A DNA stretch of 64,000 nucleotides from Flavobacteriales bacterium (lineage in GTDB: Bacteria > Bacteroidota > Bacteroidia > UBA10329). The notes below the pieces were generated by a model. The model made no database searches. It saw only the letters and a program-made list of their open reading frames with translations, and was not told the origin of the DNA. The stretch is taken from contig JAIPBM010000019.1 in the NCBI GenBank assembly GCA_021739695.1, positions 23,265-87,264 of the forward strand, read 5' to 3'. The number at the start of each line of letters is the position of its first letter. Position 1 is the stretch's first letter. The translations under genes were made by a program, and so were the position numbers. Below are positions 8,056 to 16,706 of this stretch, one piece after another.

Positions 8056-8868
8056 CTATTTAGGAAGATCCCCTTCCTTATCAATCGCTTTGATGACCAT
8101 GCCATCAACGAACGAAGGCAGCAGTTTGCTCAGATAGTAGGAAAGTTTTCCCTGTGTGGTAAGCACTACGCGCTTCTTGCGCTTTTGCACTCCATGGTAA
8201 ATATGGTCGGCCACTTCTTCAGAGGTCATCATCTTCGATTCGTCCCTTGGCGATTCGCCCTGAGAACTACCATCGGCCACCAAGGCCGTTTTGCGGATGT
8301 TGCTCTCCGTGTACCCTGGACACACGATCATGACGTGCAATCCCGTGTTGTGATTCTCCAAACGCAAGGCACTCAGAAAGCCTTCCATGGCAAACTTAGA
8401 AGCCGAATAACCGCTACGCCCTGGCAATCCTTGATACCCGGCCACAGACGAAATCCCAACCACGGTCCCCTTGTACTTCAGCAATTGCTTCAAGGCATAC
8501 TTGGTGCAATACACCGTGCCGAAGAAGTTCACCTCCATCAACTGGCGCATCACCGAAATATCCACATGCTTGAAGAACGCACGCATGCTGATGCCTGCGT
8601 TATTGATGAGTACATCAATCCGCCCGTATTTGTTCAGCGTTTCGTTGATCATACGCACACAGTCATTCTCGCTGGCCACATCGCCCTGCACCGCCAATAC
8701 TTCGATGTTCTTGTTCCGGAGCTCCGCTGCTGCCGCTTGCAGATTCTCGGCATTTCTACCCGTGATCACAATACGGCCGCCTTCTCTGCCAAAACGCTCG
8801 GCACAGGCCTTTCCAATGCCCGAACTTCCGCCCGTTATCAGCACTACTTTATCCTTGATGAATGACAT
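8056..8868 (-). CDS. SDR-family oxidoreductase
   Basis: A 270-residue classical short-chain dehydrogenase/reductase. It shows TGGSSGIG (12-19) for cofactor binding, the NNAG motif near residue 90, and the catalytic Ser with YSASK near 155-160. The C-terminal part is rich in Lys/Arg and hydrophobic residues (KKRKKRVVL), as in membrane-associated SDRs. It probably uses NADP(H); the substrate is unknown. A TAAGTTTG -7 box ends 4 nt before the ATG. Confidence 0.85.
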   Translation of the reverse strand: MSFIKDKVVLITGGSSGIGKACAERFGREGGRIVITGRNAENLQAAAAELRNKNIEVLAVQGDVASENDCVRMINETLNKYGRIDVLINNAGISMRAFFKHVDISVMRQLMEVNFFGTVYCTKYALKQLLKYKGTVVGISSVAGYQGLPGRSGYSASKFAMEGFLSALRLENHNTGLHVMIVCPGYTESNIRKTALVADGSSQGESPRDESKMMTSEEVADHIYHGVQKRKKRVVLTTQGKLSYYLSKLLPSFVDGMVIKAIDKEGDLPK

Positions 8869-8872
8869 GCAG

Positions 8873-8880
8873 CAAACTTA
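8873..8880 (-). promoter_or_regulatory. -7 box (TAAGTTTG) of the SDR gene
   Basis: Exact match to the Bacteroidota TAnnTTTG element on the minus strand, with only 4 nt between it and the ATG at 8868. No convincing -33 TTTG was seen. The spacing suggests a leaderless or near-leaderless transcript. Confidence 0.5.
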
Positions 8881-8909
8881 CTATTAAGTAATGGGATGGA
8901 ATATGCCGA

Positions 8910-10064
8910 TCAGGCAGGAATGGAACCCTCGCGAAGCATCTTCTTGTAATCGGAAGGCGTGTGGCCATAATGCTGCTTGAAAAGACTGTTGAAGGTAGAC
9001 TTAGAATTGAAGCCGCAATCGTTAGCCAGTGCCATGATGGTGAGGTGATCATAATCGGGATTTGCCAACCTGCGTACCACGGCTTTCAGTCGGAATTCAT
9101 TCACAAACGAGAAGAAATTCTTACCGATGTGAACGTTCAGTAATTCGGTCAATTCGTGCTTGGCCAGATTGATCTGAGCCGAAAGTTCTCCTAACGTCAA
9201 TTCTGGATTGAGGTACGGGCGTTCCTCACTCATGTGTATGATCAATCGTTCTGTCAAAGCCTTAGCTTCCTCATCCGTAAAACGGGGTTTCACCTCTTTC
9301 TCATTGGGTTCTGAGCCCTTCAATTCGGCCTTATCTTCTTCAATGGCATATTCGTAGCGGAACAACGAAGGCTGCCGCAGACCAAAGTAGCTTACGGTGT
9401 AGGCAATAATGGTCAGTCCAAGGTGAGATAGCAGCGCGGTATCTAACATTTTCTTGAACATCATGGCATTGTAGGCACCGGCAACGATCACCACCAGACC
9501 GCTGAGGCTGAACAACAAGGCAATGAAGTTGAGCCAGAACAGCCGCAACCGGTTATCCTGATAACTGAACTGCGCCTGAATGTTCTTTCGGAAGTTGATG
9601 AGCTTGACGAACGTGAGTACCGTATAAGTGATGACCGAAGCGAAGAACACAATCGAGAAAGTGACGCGTACCCACAGGTATTCGTCCGGTTTCAGAAAGG
9701 TCTCATCCGAGAAATCGACCACATCCTGAAAGAACATGAAGTACGCCAGCGTGATAAGTACAAAAGGAAGAAAATGAAGCAGGTCCAACGGACGGAACCG
9801 CTTTCTATCTGCCACCAGATAGGTGGTGTAGAGATACAGAATAGGCCCGAAAGTAAGGGGAATAAGACCGAGCGAAAACTGCATATCGAAGAACTCTCCG
9901 TGCTCATTATTCAGAATAAGAATGATGAACTTGAAGGCAAAAACAAGCAAGCCACCCACCAATAGTTTATCGGGCAGGGTGACGCGTTTGCGCGTACCCA
10001 AGGCAAAGGCCGCAAAAAGCGATTGTGCCAGGCCGATGTACAATATGGCTTCCGAGAGGTTCAT
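8910..10064 (-). CDS. Membrane-anchored AraC-family transcriptional regulator
   Basis: A 384-residue fusion. Residues 1 to about 240 hold some seven hydrophobic segments (for example LLVGGLLVFAFKFIILIL); residues from about 275 to 380 form an AraC/XylS DNA-binding domain with two helix-turn-helix parts, ending in the typical GFNSKSTFNSLFKQHYG and TPSDYKK. The arrangement implies a membrane sensor that binds DNA from the inner face; the ligand is unknown. Its ATG overlaps the TGA of the DUF2147 gene (ATGA), so the two are translationally coupled. Confidence 0.85.
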   Translation of the reverse strand: MNLSEAILYIGLAQSLFAAFALGTRKRVTLPDKLLVGGLLVFAFKFIILILNNEHGEFFDMQFSLGLIPLTFGPILYLYTTYLVADRKRFRPLDLLHFLPFVLITLAYFMFFQDVVDFSDETFLKPDEYLWVRVTFSIVFFASVITYTVLTFVKLINFRKNIQAQFSYQDNRLRLFWLNFIALLFSLSGLVVIVAGAYNAMMFKKMLDTALLSHLGLTIIAYTVSYFGLRQPSLFRYEYAIEEDKAELKGSEPNEKEVKPRFTDEEAKALTERLIIHMSEERPYLNPELTLGELSAQINLAKHELTELLNVHIGKNFFSFVNEFRLKAVVRRLANPDYDHLTIMALANDCGFNSKSTFNSLFKQHYGHTPSDYKKMLREGSIPA

Positions 10065-10528
10065 TTCAGGCCGTAGGAACTTGCATTGCTAAGAGGAGAC
10101 CATATTTTGGTGCGTCCTAAAAAGAAAAGGATGCTGTAGTAGCCTTTCAGCTTCAGCTCTCCATCTTCCATATAGATCTTTCCGTTGTAATCGTTGCCGG
10201 TCTGGTAATAGTAGATACGTCCTTTTCTCCATGCGTCTACCCCGTCCCACACAAAACCTTCCAGCATATCTATGCCCAAGACCTTGCGCGAACGCAGCTT
10301 CACATCATCGTTCAGCACATCCCGCAGTTTACCTCCGAATGTCGGATCCAAAGAGTCTTTAAGCCACACGATGCGGCCATAAAACATGCTGTTCTTTTTA
10401 TAGATCTCGATGATGGTTTCGTGCTCTTCATCCATCCATTTGCCTAAAATGGCATCGGGGTTTTGCGCCAAAAGACCAAAGCTGCACGCATGCAGCAGTA
10501 CTAATCCAACAATTGCTATTCTGACCAT
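10061..10528 (-). CDS. DUF2147 secreted protein
   Basis: About 155 residues from the ATG at 10528 (the longer frame would need a TTG at 10537). The N-terminal signal MVRIAIVGLVLLHACSFGLLAQ precedes a DUF2147 body: DAILGKWMDEEHETIIEIY, then YGRIVWLKD, and GIDMLEGFVWDG with GRIYYYQTGNDY and ELKLKGYY. The family is exported, with a small beta-rich fold and no known activity. It is coupled by ATGA overlap to the AraC regulator gene. Confidence 0.8.
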   Translation of the reverse strand: MVRIAIVGLVLLHACSFGLLAQNPDAILGKWMDEEHETIIEIYKKNSMFYGRIVWLKDSLDPTFGGKLRDVLNDDVKLRSRKVLGIDMLEGFVWDGVDAWRKGRIYYYQTGNDYNGKIYMEDGELKLKGYYSILFFLGRTKIWSPLSNASSYGLK

Positions 10529-10625
10529 GGTCGGCAAGGAAATGAAAATGCGCGAAAGATTTAAAAACTTGAAGTACGGATTAAATGATCAGACCAAAGA
10601 ACCAATGATCTGTGATGTTCTAAAG

Positions 10626-11267
10626 CTATTTCTTATTGGAACGATAGTCATCGTGCAGGCCTTTTCCTTCAAGAATCTGAGCACGGTTCTTTTCAATGCG
10701 TTCCGCACGTGTCTTAGATTGCTTGGGTGCCGCAAAGAACAGAACATATCCGCGTTGCCTGCCTGGCGTCAATGCCTCAAAGGCAGCTTTGAAGGCAGCA
10801 TCATCAGCCAGTTTCAGTTCTAACTCTTCTGGGTAGGCGAGTTCAGCCCGATCCTTCATGTCCACTTTCAGCCCCAACTTTTCCACTTCAATGGCTTCGT
10901 AGATGTAGGATCTGATAACCGTTTCTAAGTCTGCTATCTCTTGCACATTCGTAAATCGGAGTTGCCGCGTAGCCTGTACATTCTCCGTTTGCTGGATAAG
11001 CATGCCATTGGAATCACGCAGCAGCGACCCTTTGAAAAAACTCAGTGCACAGTATTCTTTGAAGGCGCTTAGCAAAACGATGTTGCTGTTCTGGTAGGTG
11101 TAGCACGGAATGCTCCATTTCAGCTCCTCGTTCAATCCGCAATGAAGCAGCATCTCTCTCAAAAGCACCAGTTCTTCGTGCCATCGATGAACCTTGCAGT
11201 CAGGAGTGCCGCCCAAGGAGCATCGACCACAGCCGTCACTCAGATATGTATCTACGAGGTGATTCAT
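10626..11267 (-). CDS. YdeI/OmpD-associated family protein
   Basis: About 213 residues from the ATG at 11267; a TTG start at 11282 is unlikely because it lies inside a -7 promoter box. The N-terminal part contains a DUF1801-like segment (EELKWSIPCYTYQNSNIVLLSAFKEY region), and the C-terminal part has the YdeI-like PEELELKL followed by LTPGRQRGY and a basic tail with RIEKNRAQILEGKG. A short Cys-rich stretch (CGRCSLGGTPDC) sits near the N-terminus and may bind metal. Function is not established beyond links of YdeI to peptide resistance in enterics. Confidence 0.8.
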   Translation of the reverse strand: MNHLVDTYLSDGCGRCSLGGTPDCKVHRWHEELVLLREMLLHCGLNEELKWSIPCYTYQNSNIVLLSAFKEYCALSFFKGSLLRDSNGMLIQQTENVQATRQLRFTNVQEIADLETVIRSYIYEAIEVEKLGLKVDMKDRAELAYPEELELKLADDAAFKAAFEALTPGRQRGYVLFFAAPKQSKTRAERIEKNRAQILEGKGLHDDYRSNKK

Positions 11268-11279
11268 CAATTCAATGCA

Positions 11280-11287
11280 CAAAATTA
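11280..11287 (-). promoter_or_regulatory. -7 box (TAATTTTG) of the YdeI-like gene
   Basis: Exact TAnnTTTG match on the minus strand, 12 nt upstream of the ATG at 11267. It overlaps the alternative TTG start, which argues for the ATG. Confidence 0.45.
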
Positions 11288-11553
11288 AGCGAGGATCTTA
11301 AAATCCTTCAAGAGGAATACAGCGCAAAAGCTTGTAGTGCTTGCAGCTGTTGCTGAATCGCATCCCTAAAAAATGTAATCCTTTGTGCAATAAACAACCT
11401 GAGCCGCAGTTTCGCGCGCTAAAGATCGAAACCGCACACAATTCGTTTTGACCAACATCAACGATCATTTTTTTTCCACCCTATTCCTTTGTCGGGTCAA
11501 TTAGTCAAATCAATGGTCAGCGGACTGGCCAATTAAAAACTAAAACAAAGACA

Positions 11554-12231
11554 ATGAGAAAATGGAAAGTAGCAGTATTAGCATTGGCCATTGCCGGTGC
11601 CACTGCAAACACAAGTAAGGCCCAACTTGCTGTTGGGGTCAAAGGAGGTGCAACGCTCAGCTCGATGTCGGGCAAGGCAGCTGCCGGTTCGGAAAAGGAC
11701 ATGCTATTCGGATATCAGTTCGGGGCGTTGGTCAACTATGGTTTTAGCAAAACATTCTCGCTTCAGCCAGAAGTGCTCTTCATTCAGAAAGGCGGAAAGA
11801 CCTCGTCTAGCTCTACCAGCGATTACACGCAGGTAACGGCCAATTATTTGGAAATCCCAATTTTGGCCAAAGCCCAATTCGGTGGAGAAAAGTTTAAAGG
11901 CTATGCCGTTCTGGGGCCTTATGCCAGCTACTGGGTTGGCGGTCATACCAAGTCGAATGTGCTTGGAACCGAATCGAAAGAAAGCATCGATTTCGATAAT
12001 AATATCGATGACGATGGTTACAAACAACATCGCTTTGACCTTGGTCTGAATGGAGGACTTGGAATGCAATATGCCGTTGGAAGAGGCAATGTGTTCTTAG
12101 ATGCCCGTTATGGCTTCGGCCTTTTTGATACCAACAAGTATAAAACTGAACCGTCAGGCTACAAAACCCAAGCAAATCGTTCAATTCAACTTTCGTTGGG
12201 TTACACATTCAGGTTAAGTAAAGAAGGTTGA
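11554..12231 (+). CDS. Outer-membrane beta-barrel protein (PorT-like family)
   Basis: A 225-residue protein with a Sec signal (MRKWKVAVLALAIAGATANTSKAQ) and a barrel body with the usual opening LAVGVKGGATLSS, alternating hydrophobic strands, FSLQPEVLFIQKGGK, ANYLEIPILAKAQF, and a final strand IQLSLGYTFRL. This pattern is that of the small outer-membrane 'PorT family' barrels of Bacteroidota. The substrate or partner is unknown. A hairpin terminator follows at 12275. Confidence 0.8.
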   Translation: MRKWKVAVLALAIAGATANTSKAQLAVGVKGGATLSSMSGKAAAGSEKDMLFGYQFGALVNYGFSKTFSLQPEVLFIQKGGKTSSSSTSDYTQVTANYLEIPILAKAQFGGEKFKGYAVLGPYASYWVGGHTKSNVLGTESKESIDFDNNIDDDGYKQHRFDLGLNGGLGMQYAVGRGNVFLDARYGFGLFDTNKYKTEPSGYKTQANRSIQLSLGYTFRLSKEG

Positions 12232-12274
12232 TGATCAAATTGAATTAAACAGCCAGTCCGATCATTGCATCATC

Positions 12275-12295
12275 AGCCCCTCGGGGCTTTTGGTG
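12275..12295 (+). terminator. Rho-independent terminator
   Basis: AGCCC (12275-12279), loop CTCG, GGGCT (12284-12288), followed by TTTTGGTGTTTG. It ends the barrel gene at 11554-12231. Confidence 0.6.
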
Positions 12296-12374
12296 TTTGT
12301 ATCGAACAGAGTTACCATTCCCTTCCTGTACCTATCAAATAGTTTACCTTCATTTTTCAAAATCAGTGGATGCG

Positions 12375-13490
12375 ATGATCAATGGAATGAAGGTGCAGGT
12401 GTCTGAATTTGCCGAAACACCCATGGAAGGTGTGGAGCAATTCCTGAGCATTGTAGCGCAGGAAATGCCCAACACCGAAGAGTTGGGAGATGACGATGTG
12501 TTGATTGCCGTAAAAAGTGCCGCTTTGGGCTGGGTAGATCTGATGATGTTGAGCGGACAGTACCAGCACCAACCTCCACTTCCCTACACGCCCGGATTGG
12601 AGTACTGCGGCATCGTTTTGTGGAAAGGAAAGAACGTAAGCGATGCAGTGGCCAAAACAGGCGATAAGGTACTGGTGGATGGTTTTATCAGCGGTCCTCG
12701 TTCTCCTGGAGAATACCAGCGCTACGGTGGCTTTGCCAGCTATGCCGTTGCTCCCAAAGAGGCCATCATTCACATTCCACAACGGCTCAATTACGATCAG
12801 GCCTGCAACCTACTGGGCAGCTACGAAACGGCCTACTATTGCCTCATTACCAGCGGACAGCTGAAAGCGGGCGAAACGGTGCTTATTCATGGTGCATCGG
12901 GTGCAATTGGCATGGCAGCTGTTCATGTTGCCAAGTTGATGGGCGCCACAGTCATTGCCACTGGGCGTTCGGAAGAGAAACTGGCCATTGTAAAAGCCCA
13001 AGGTGCCGACCATGTGATCAATACCAAAGCCATCGATCCGAACGAAAAACTACGGCCTTTTAGAGACGATGTGAAAGCACTGACCAACGGCAAAGGGGTT
13101 GATGTGGTGTATGATGGCGTAGGTGGAGCAGTATCTGAAGAGAGCTTGCGCTGCGTAAAATTCGGTGCACGATTCCTCATTGTAGGTTGGGCCTCTACTC
13201 CGTTTGTGGCCAAGGGCAAAGGACAGCGAGGCGCGCCCAATGCCAATCAGCTACCTACCAATCTCATTCTGATGAAAGGATTGAAAGTATTGGGCAGCCC
13301 GATGGTGATAGCCACGCAGCACGACCCAAGCATTCGTACACAACGACTAAAGGACATCTTGCAATGGGTAAATGAAGGCAAGATCACACCCTACGTTTCG
13401 GATGTATTTCCTCTGGCCGACATTAAAGAAGCGATGCGTGCTAAGTGGAACGGGAAGATCGTTGGTGGAGCTGCGGTGCAAATAAGCTAA
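12375..13490 (+). CDS. Zinc-independent MDR-family quinone oxidoreductase-like protein
   Basis: About 371 residues from the ATG at 12375 (12387 is also possible; the longest frame from 12297 runs into the upstream terminator region). It has the GroES-like N-terminal fold with PYTPGLEYCG, and a Rossmann part with ETVLIHGASGAIGMAAVHVA, then ATVIATGRSEEKLA and GVDVVYDGVGG. No structural or catalytic zinc cysteine set is visible, so it fits NADPH:quinone reductase or enoyl-reductase-like MDR enzymes. Substrate unknown. Its end overlaps the convergent VF530 gene by 4 bp. Confidence 0.85.
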   Translation: MINGMKVQVSEFAETPMEGVEQFLSIVAQEMPNTEELGDDDVLIAVKSAALGWVDLMMLSGQYQHQPPLPYTPGLEYCGIVLWKGKNVSDAVAKTGDKVLVDGFISGPRSPGEYQRYGGFASYAVAPKEAIIHIPQRLNYDQACNLLGSYETAYYCLITSGQLKAGETVLIHGASGAIGMAAVHVAKLMGATVIATGRSEEKLAIVKAQGADHVINTKAIDPNEKLRPFRDDVKALTNGKGVDVVYDGVGGAVSEESLRCVKFGARFLIVGWASTPFVAKGKGQRGAPNANQLPTNLILMKGLKVLGSPMVIATQHDPSIRTQRLKDILQWVNEGKITPYVSDVFPLADIKEAMRAKWNGKIVGGAAVQIS

Positions 13491-13738
13491 CGTGAATACT
13501 TGCGTTTATCTTCGAGCATATCAAGATAAAGCTGCTCTACTTTGGCGCGGGCCCAAGGTGTCTTTCTCAGAAATGCCAAGCTCGATCTGATGGACGGGTC
13601 GTAGTTGAAGCAACGGATGTCGATGAAATATCCCATGTCTTCCCAACCATAATGTTCTACCAAAGCCTCTAGCATATCGGCCAGCTTCACACCATGCATC
13701 GGGTCCTTAGACTGTGATTGTTCTTTTGGATTATCCAT
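13487..13738 (-). CDS. VF530 (DUF2132) family DNA-binding-like protein
   Basis: An 83-residue protein with the VF530 core: DPMHGVKLADMLEALVEHYGW, then RCFNYDPSIRSSLAFLRKTPWAR and KVEQLYLDM (split here as three landmarks). The family is small, helical and conserved in Gram-negatives; a DNA-binding role has been proposed from structure. It is followed on the same strand, upstream, by the fatty acid hydroxylase gene (gap 25 bp), suggesting co-transcription. Confidence 0.8.
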   Translation of the reverse strand: MDNPKEQSQSKDPMHGVKLADMLEALVEHYGWEDMGYFIDIRCFNYDPSIRSSLAFLRKTPWARAKVEQLYLDMLEDKRKYSR

Positions 13739-13763
13739 GGAATAGTGCTTATTCAGACATAGG

Positions 13764-14645
13764 TTAACGGGTGAATTCTTTGAAATCTACCGATGGGTCG
13801 TAATCATTCTTGGTCTTGATGGAATGCAGTTCGCTCCTTGGATCTTTGGATCGGATAATGGGAAACAGCAGCTGAACATACCAAGGTTCTTTTACTTGGT
13901 TCCATGCACCAAAACGTGTAGGATACTTTCGGGTGATCTTGGCTGTTCCAAGCAGCACATCCCAAATAAACAGCAGGTTTCCGTAGTTGCCATTCGGATG
14001 CGAAACACCATCTTCTGCCGTCAATCCGTGGTGCGCAAAATGGGTACTTGGGGTAGAGATGGTCCGTTCTACCACCCAAGCCAACGGGCTCAGTAACTTG
14101 TATCGGTAGAGGAATCGATCCCATTTCGTCTCGCTGTGCGCCAACAGAATGATGGTGAGTTTTACGGGCAGATAGAACAGATAGGCATAACCCATTCCCA
14201 AATAGACCAGCAGTGCCGAAAGCCAAATGCCAGGCATGAAAGCATAGTAAAGAATGGCATTGCGGTACGTGACCAGCACGCCCATTTCTTCCACCACATG
14301 ATGCGGTCGGTGCAGTTTCCACATGGTGCGATTCACATGCGAAAGTCGGTGCCAGAGGTACTGCGTCAGATCATCGAACACCAGAAACGCCAGGAAGTGC
14401 CACCAAATGGATATCTGGACAAAATGATCTTCCAACGCTGGAAAACCTGCGCGCATGGCCCAAAGCACAAAGAAGAAAATGGCCGGTTGGATCAAGGTGG
14501 GCAAGGTCACAAGGCTTACCAGTTCTATGGTAAAATCGTTCTTGGTGCGTCTGTCATGGATGTAAAGCCCACCAAGCGCCTCCAGCACGCCTAGCACCAA
14601 CATCACCACGCCTGGAATGAGTTTACTGAAAGTCTCTTCTTGCAT
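13764..14645 (-). CDS. Sterol desaturase / fatty acid hydroxylase family protein
   Basis: A 293-residue integral membrane di-iron enzyme. The histidine motifs are present in order: HRLSH, then LHRPHH, and HFAHH near the C-terminal third, giving the eight-histidine metal site of the family. Four or more hydrophobic segments surround them. It probably hydroxylates or desaturates a lipid such as a carotenoid, sterol-like lipid or fatty acid using O2. Substrate cannot be named. Likely co-transcribed with the VF530 gene. Confidence 0.87.
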   Translation of the reverse strand: MQEETFSKLIPGVVMLVLGVLEALGGLYIHDRRTKNDFTIELVSLVTLPTLIQPAIFFFVLWAMRAGFPALEDHFVQISIWWHFLAFLVFDDLTQYLWHRLSHVNRTMWKLHRPHHVVEEMGVLVTYRNAILYYAFMPGIWLSALLVYLGMGYAYLFYLPVKLTIILLAHSETKWDRFLYRYKLLSPLAWVVERTISTPSTHFAHHGLTAEDGVSHPNGNYGNLLFIWDVLLGTAKITRKYPTRFGAWNQVKEPWYVQLLFPIIRSKDPRSELHSIKTKNDYDPSVDFKEFTR

Positions 14646-14850
14646 GCTTTTGTCTGATCAGCGGATTCATTTCGGTGAATTCAAGGTAAGTGCCCATCCT
14701 TGAATCAATGAAAGTAAATGTTTCAAGCGATAGAACATGCCAACCATTGACCATATCGTAAAAGAGACTAAAACCAGCTTACAGAGAAGCGCTATTTCAT
14801 CTTATTCTTTTCCGTTTTCGCTTCTCGGATTTCACGACATTCGCAGCCCC

Positions 14851-15747
14851 ATGCAGCGCGCCTATCTCCAAATGCATTTTGCCATTTTCCTTTGGGGATT
14901 CACAGGCATTTTAGGGAAGCTCATCCAGCTTCAGGAATACCCGCTCGTTTGGTGGCGGGTTCTCATCACTGTCATTGCGCTTGGAGCCTTTCTAAAATGG
15001 AAAGGCGAACTGGAACCACCGCCTTGGAAAGAGATGAAGAAGATCGCTTTCGTTGGTGCCATGATCGCCATGCATTGGGTCACATTCTATGGTTCCATCA
15101 AGTATTCCAACGTTTCCATTGCACTGAGTGCCATGGCCAGCACTGCGCTGTTCACCGCCATCCTCGATCCACTTCTCAATAAGAGGAAACCGAAGGCTGC
15201 TGAGCTCGTGCTCGGACTGTTCACCATCTGCGGTATCTACCTCATATTCCGCTTTCAGCAATTGTATGCCGTTGGTATATCATTAGGGTTGATAAGCGCC
15301 ATGCTGTGCGCCTACTTTACCATACAGACCAAAGGATTGTTGGAAAACCACGGTCCACGCAATCTGCTCTTTTACGAACTCATCGGTGGATTAGGAACAC
15401 TCACGCTACTGGCTCCGCTTTACCTCTATCACTTCCCTGCTCCTAGCCTTGTTCCAAGTCTTTCAGACAGCGGTTATCTGCTCATCATGAGCTTGGTATG
15501 CACCGTTTATGCCATGCAGCTTTCTTATCAGGCGCTCAAGCATGTTTCTCCGTTTGTAATGAACCTTTCGGTCAATCTGGAACCCATCTATTCCATCATC
15601 CTTGCAGCCATCATTTTTCATGAACACGAAGAGTTGAACCTCGGTTTCTATGCCGGTGCAGGTGTCATTATCCTATCCGTTGCGGCCAACGGTGTGTTGC
15701 ACCTGAATGACAAGCGGAAAGCGAGGAAGCAGATAGCTATTCCCTAG
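14851..15747 (+). CDS. DMT-family (EamA) transporter
   Basis: About 298 residues from the ATG at 14851; the longer frame from 14737 adds 38 residues without family character. Ten hydrophobic segments in two EamA repeats are visible (HFAIFLWGFTGILGK opens the first, LVCTVYAMQLSYQAL lies in the second, with the typical VMNLSVNLEPIYSIILA). It is an inner-membrane drug/metabolite exporter; the substrate is unknown. The end overlaps the convergent HxlR gene by 4 bp. Confidence 0.87.
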   Translation: MQRAYLQMHFAIFLWGFTGILGKLIQLQEYPLVWWRVLITVIALGAFLKWKGELEPPPWKEMKKIAFVGAMIAMHWVTFYGSIKYSNVSIALSAMASTALFTAILDPLLNKRKPKAAELVLGLFTICGIYLIFRFQQLYAVGISLGLISAMLCAYFTIQTKGLLENHGPRNLLFYELIGGLGTLTLLAPLYLYHFPAPSLVPSLSDSGYLLIMSLVCTVYAMQLSYQALKHVSPFVMNLSVNLEPIYSIILAAIIFHEHEELNLGFYAGAGVIILSVAANGVLHLNDKRKARKQIAIP

Positions 15748-16175
15748 CCAAGAATCTGACTAACCATGTCTCGGTAGTTCTTCTTGAGGTGTTCAATTAC
15801 CACCGACCTATCTGCATCAAAACCTCTTTCCGAAATGGAAAACATTTCCTGATTGAAGGCTCTGACGTGCTGGTCGCTCCACAATACAATGTCCACGATT
15901 ATAGGCGCAAGATCAATGCCTTTTTCGGTCAGTAGGTAGATGTTCTCCTTCTTGTTTTCGGGTAGTTTACGTTTGGTAATCAACTCAAAGCACTCCAGCA
16001 ATTTCAATCTTGCAGACAGAATATTGGTGGCTATTCCTTCTTGCGAAAGGGATATTTCTTTAAAGGTCTTCTTACCTCCCATCAGCATGTCTCTTATGAT
16101 CAGCAACGACCATTTATCGCCAATAATATCTAAGGCGGAGGCTATTGGACAAGACGAACGAAAATTATTTTCCAT
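15744..16175 (-). CDS. HxlR-family transcriptional regulator
   Basis: About 143 residues from the ATG at 16175 (a GTG lies one codon earlier). The HxlR winged-helix is clear: CPIASALDIIGDKWSLLIIRD, then FKEISLSQEGIATNILSARLK and the wing with YLLTEKG. Cys8 stands where redox-sensing HxlR/YodB proteins carry their reactive Cys, so sensing of electrophiles or quinones is possible. It is divergent from the DUF4345-SDR cluster, and two identical-architecture palindromes lie between them. Confidence 0.88.
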   Translation of the reverse strand: MENNFRSSCPIASALDIIGDKWSLLIIRDMLMGGKKTFKEISLSQEGIATNILSARLKLLECFELITKRKLPENKKENIYLLTEKGIDLAPIIVDIVLWSDQHVRAFNQEMFSISERGFDADRSVVIEHLKKNYRDMVSQILG

Positions 16176-16188
16176 CACTTTTCAATTA

Positions 16189-16209
16189 TTACTTGCTAAA
16201 CGAAAGTAA
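16189..16209. promoter_or_regulatory. Palindromic operator 1 (probable HxlR site)
   Basis: TTACTT-N9-AAGTAA. It covers the -7 box of the HxlR gene and the -33 of the divergent cluster. The TACT...AGTA core is of the type bound by HxlR/YodB regulators. Confidence 0.65.
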
Positions 16210-16221
16210 TCAATATATTTG
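16193..16221 (+). promoter_or_regulatory. Promoter of the DUF4345-SDR cluster
   Basis: TTG (16193-16195), 18-nt spacer, TATATTTG (16214-16221): a good Bacteroidota -33/-7 pair, about 100 nt upstream of the ATG at 16326. It overlaps both palindromes. Confidence 0.6.
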
Positions 16222-16228
16222 CTTGCAA
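16201..16228 (-). promoter_or_regulatory. Promoter of the HxlR gene
   Basis: On the minus strand TTG (16226-16228), 17-nt spacer, TACTTTCG (16201-16208), 25 nt before the ATG. It overlaps the divergent promoter and both operators. Confidence 0.55.
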
Positions 16229-16239
16229 TTTGAAAGCAA
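16219..16239. promoter_or_regulatory. Palindromic operator 2 (probable HxlR site)
   Basis: TTGCTT-N9-AAGCAA, the same 6-9-6 architecture as operator 1, and starting exactly 30 bp from it (about three helical turns), so two dimers could bind the same DNA face. Confidence 0.65.
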
Positions 16240-16325
16240 TATTAATAAGAATAATGTCAATTAGCTACGCAGCTTTTGTTGGTACTGCAAGTTGCATCAT
16301 TCCTTCCAACTAAAGAATCCGTATC

Positions 16326-16694
16326 ATGCTTTTAACCATCCGCATCATATTAGGCATCTATGGCCTCATTGCTATAGGCACGGGATTAATGGGTGCAACT
16401 GCTTCCTATAAGGTGGCAGCGTCCAATCCGATGCAAGATAACAACCACCGTTTTGTTGCCGCCATTTGGGCTTCCATGTCCTTGGCATTTTTCTACACGG
16501 CATGGAATCCTTCAGAAGTTGCGTTGTTCCGATTTCTGATGGTTGCCGTGTTCATTGGTGGCCTTGTCAGGACTTACGGACTGCGGTTTTACCCCGCAAC
16601 TCCCTTCATCATTTTTGGCATTCTAGTAGAATTGCTTCCAACAACAATCTTGCTTTGGATGCATACCAAACTGATGAATGCTGGCTCCCTTTAA
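16326..16694 (+). CDS. DUF4345 membrane protein
   Basis: A 122-residue protein with four hydrophobic segments and the DUF4345 pattern: LGIYGLIAIGTGLMG at the start, DNNHRFVAAIWASMSLAFFY, and FLMVAVFIGGLVR in the second half. Function unknown. It is the first gene of the cluster facing the HxlR regulator and is followed 12 nt later by an SDR gene. Confidence 0.75.
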   Translation: MLLTIRIILGIYGLIAIGTGLMGATASYKVAASNPMQDNNHRFVAAIWASMSLAFFYTAWNPSEVALFRFLMVAVFIGGLVRTYGLRFYPATPFIIFGILVELLPTTILLWMHTKLMNAGSL

Positions 16695-16706
16695 CAACTC
16701 AATCTC

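Noticed and set aside
8185..8865. Long open frame opposite the SDR gene (226 codons)
   Set aside because: It is the antisense shadow of a clear SDR gene, has no recognisable motif, and is rich in His/Arg as expected for such a shadow.
14737..14850. N-terminal extension of the DMT transporter
   Set aside because: 38 residues without family character before a start that places the first membrane helix normally.
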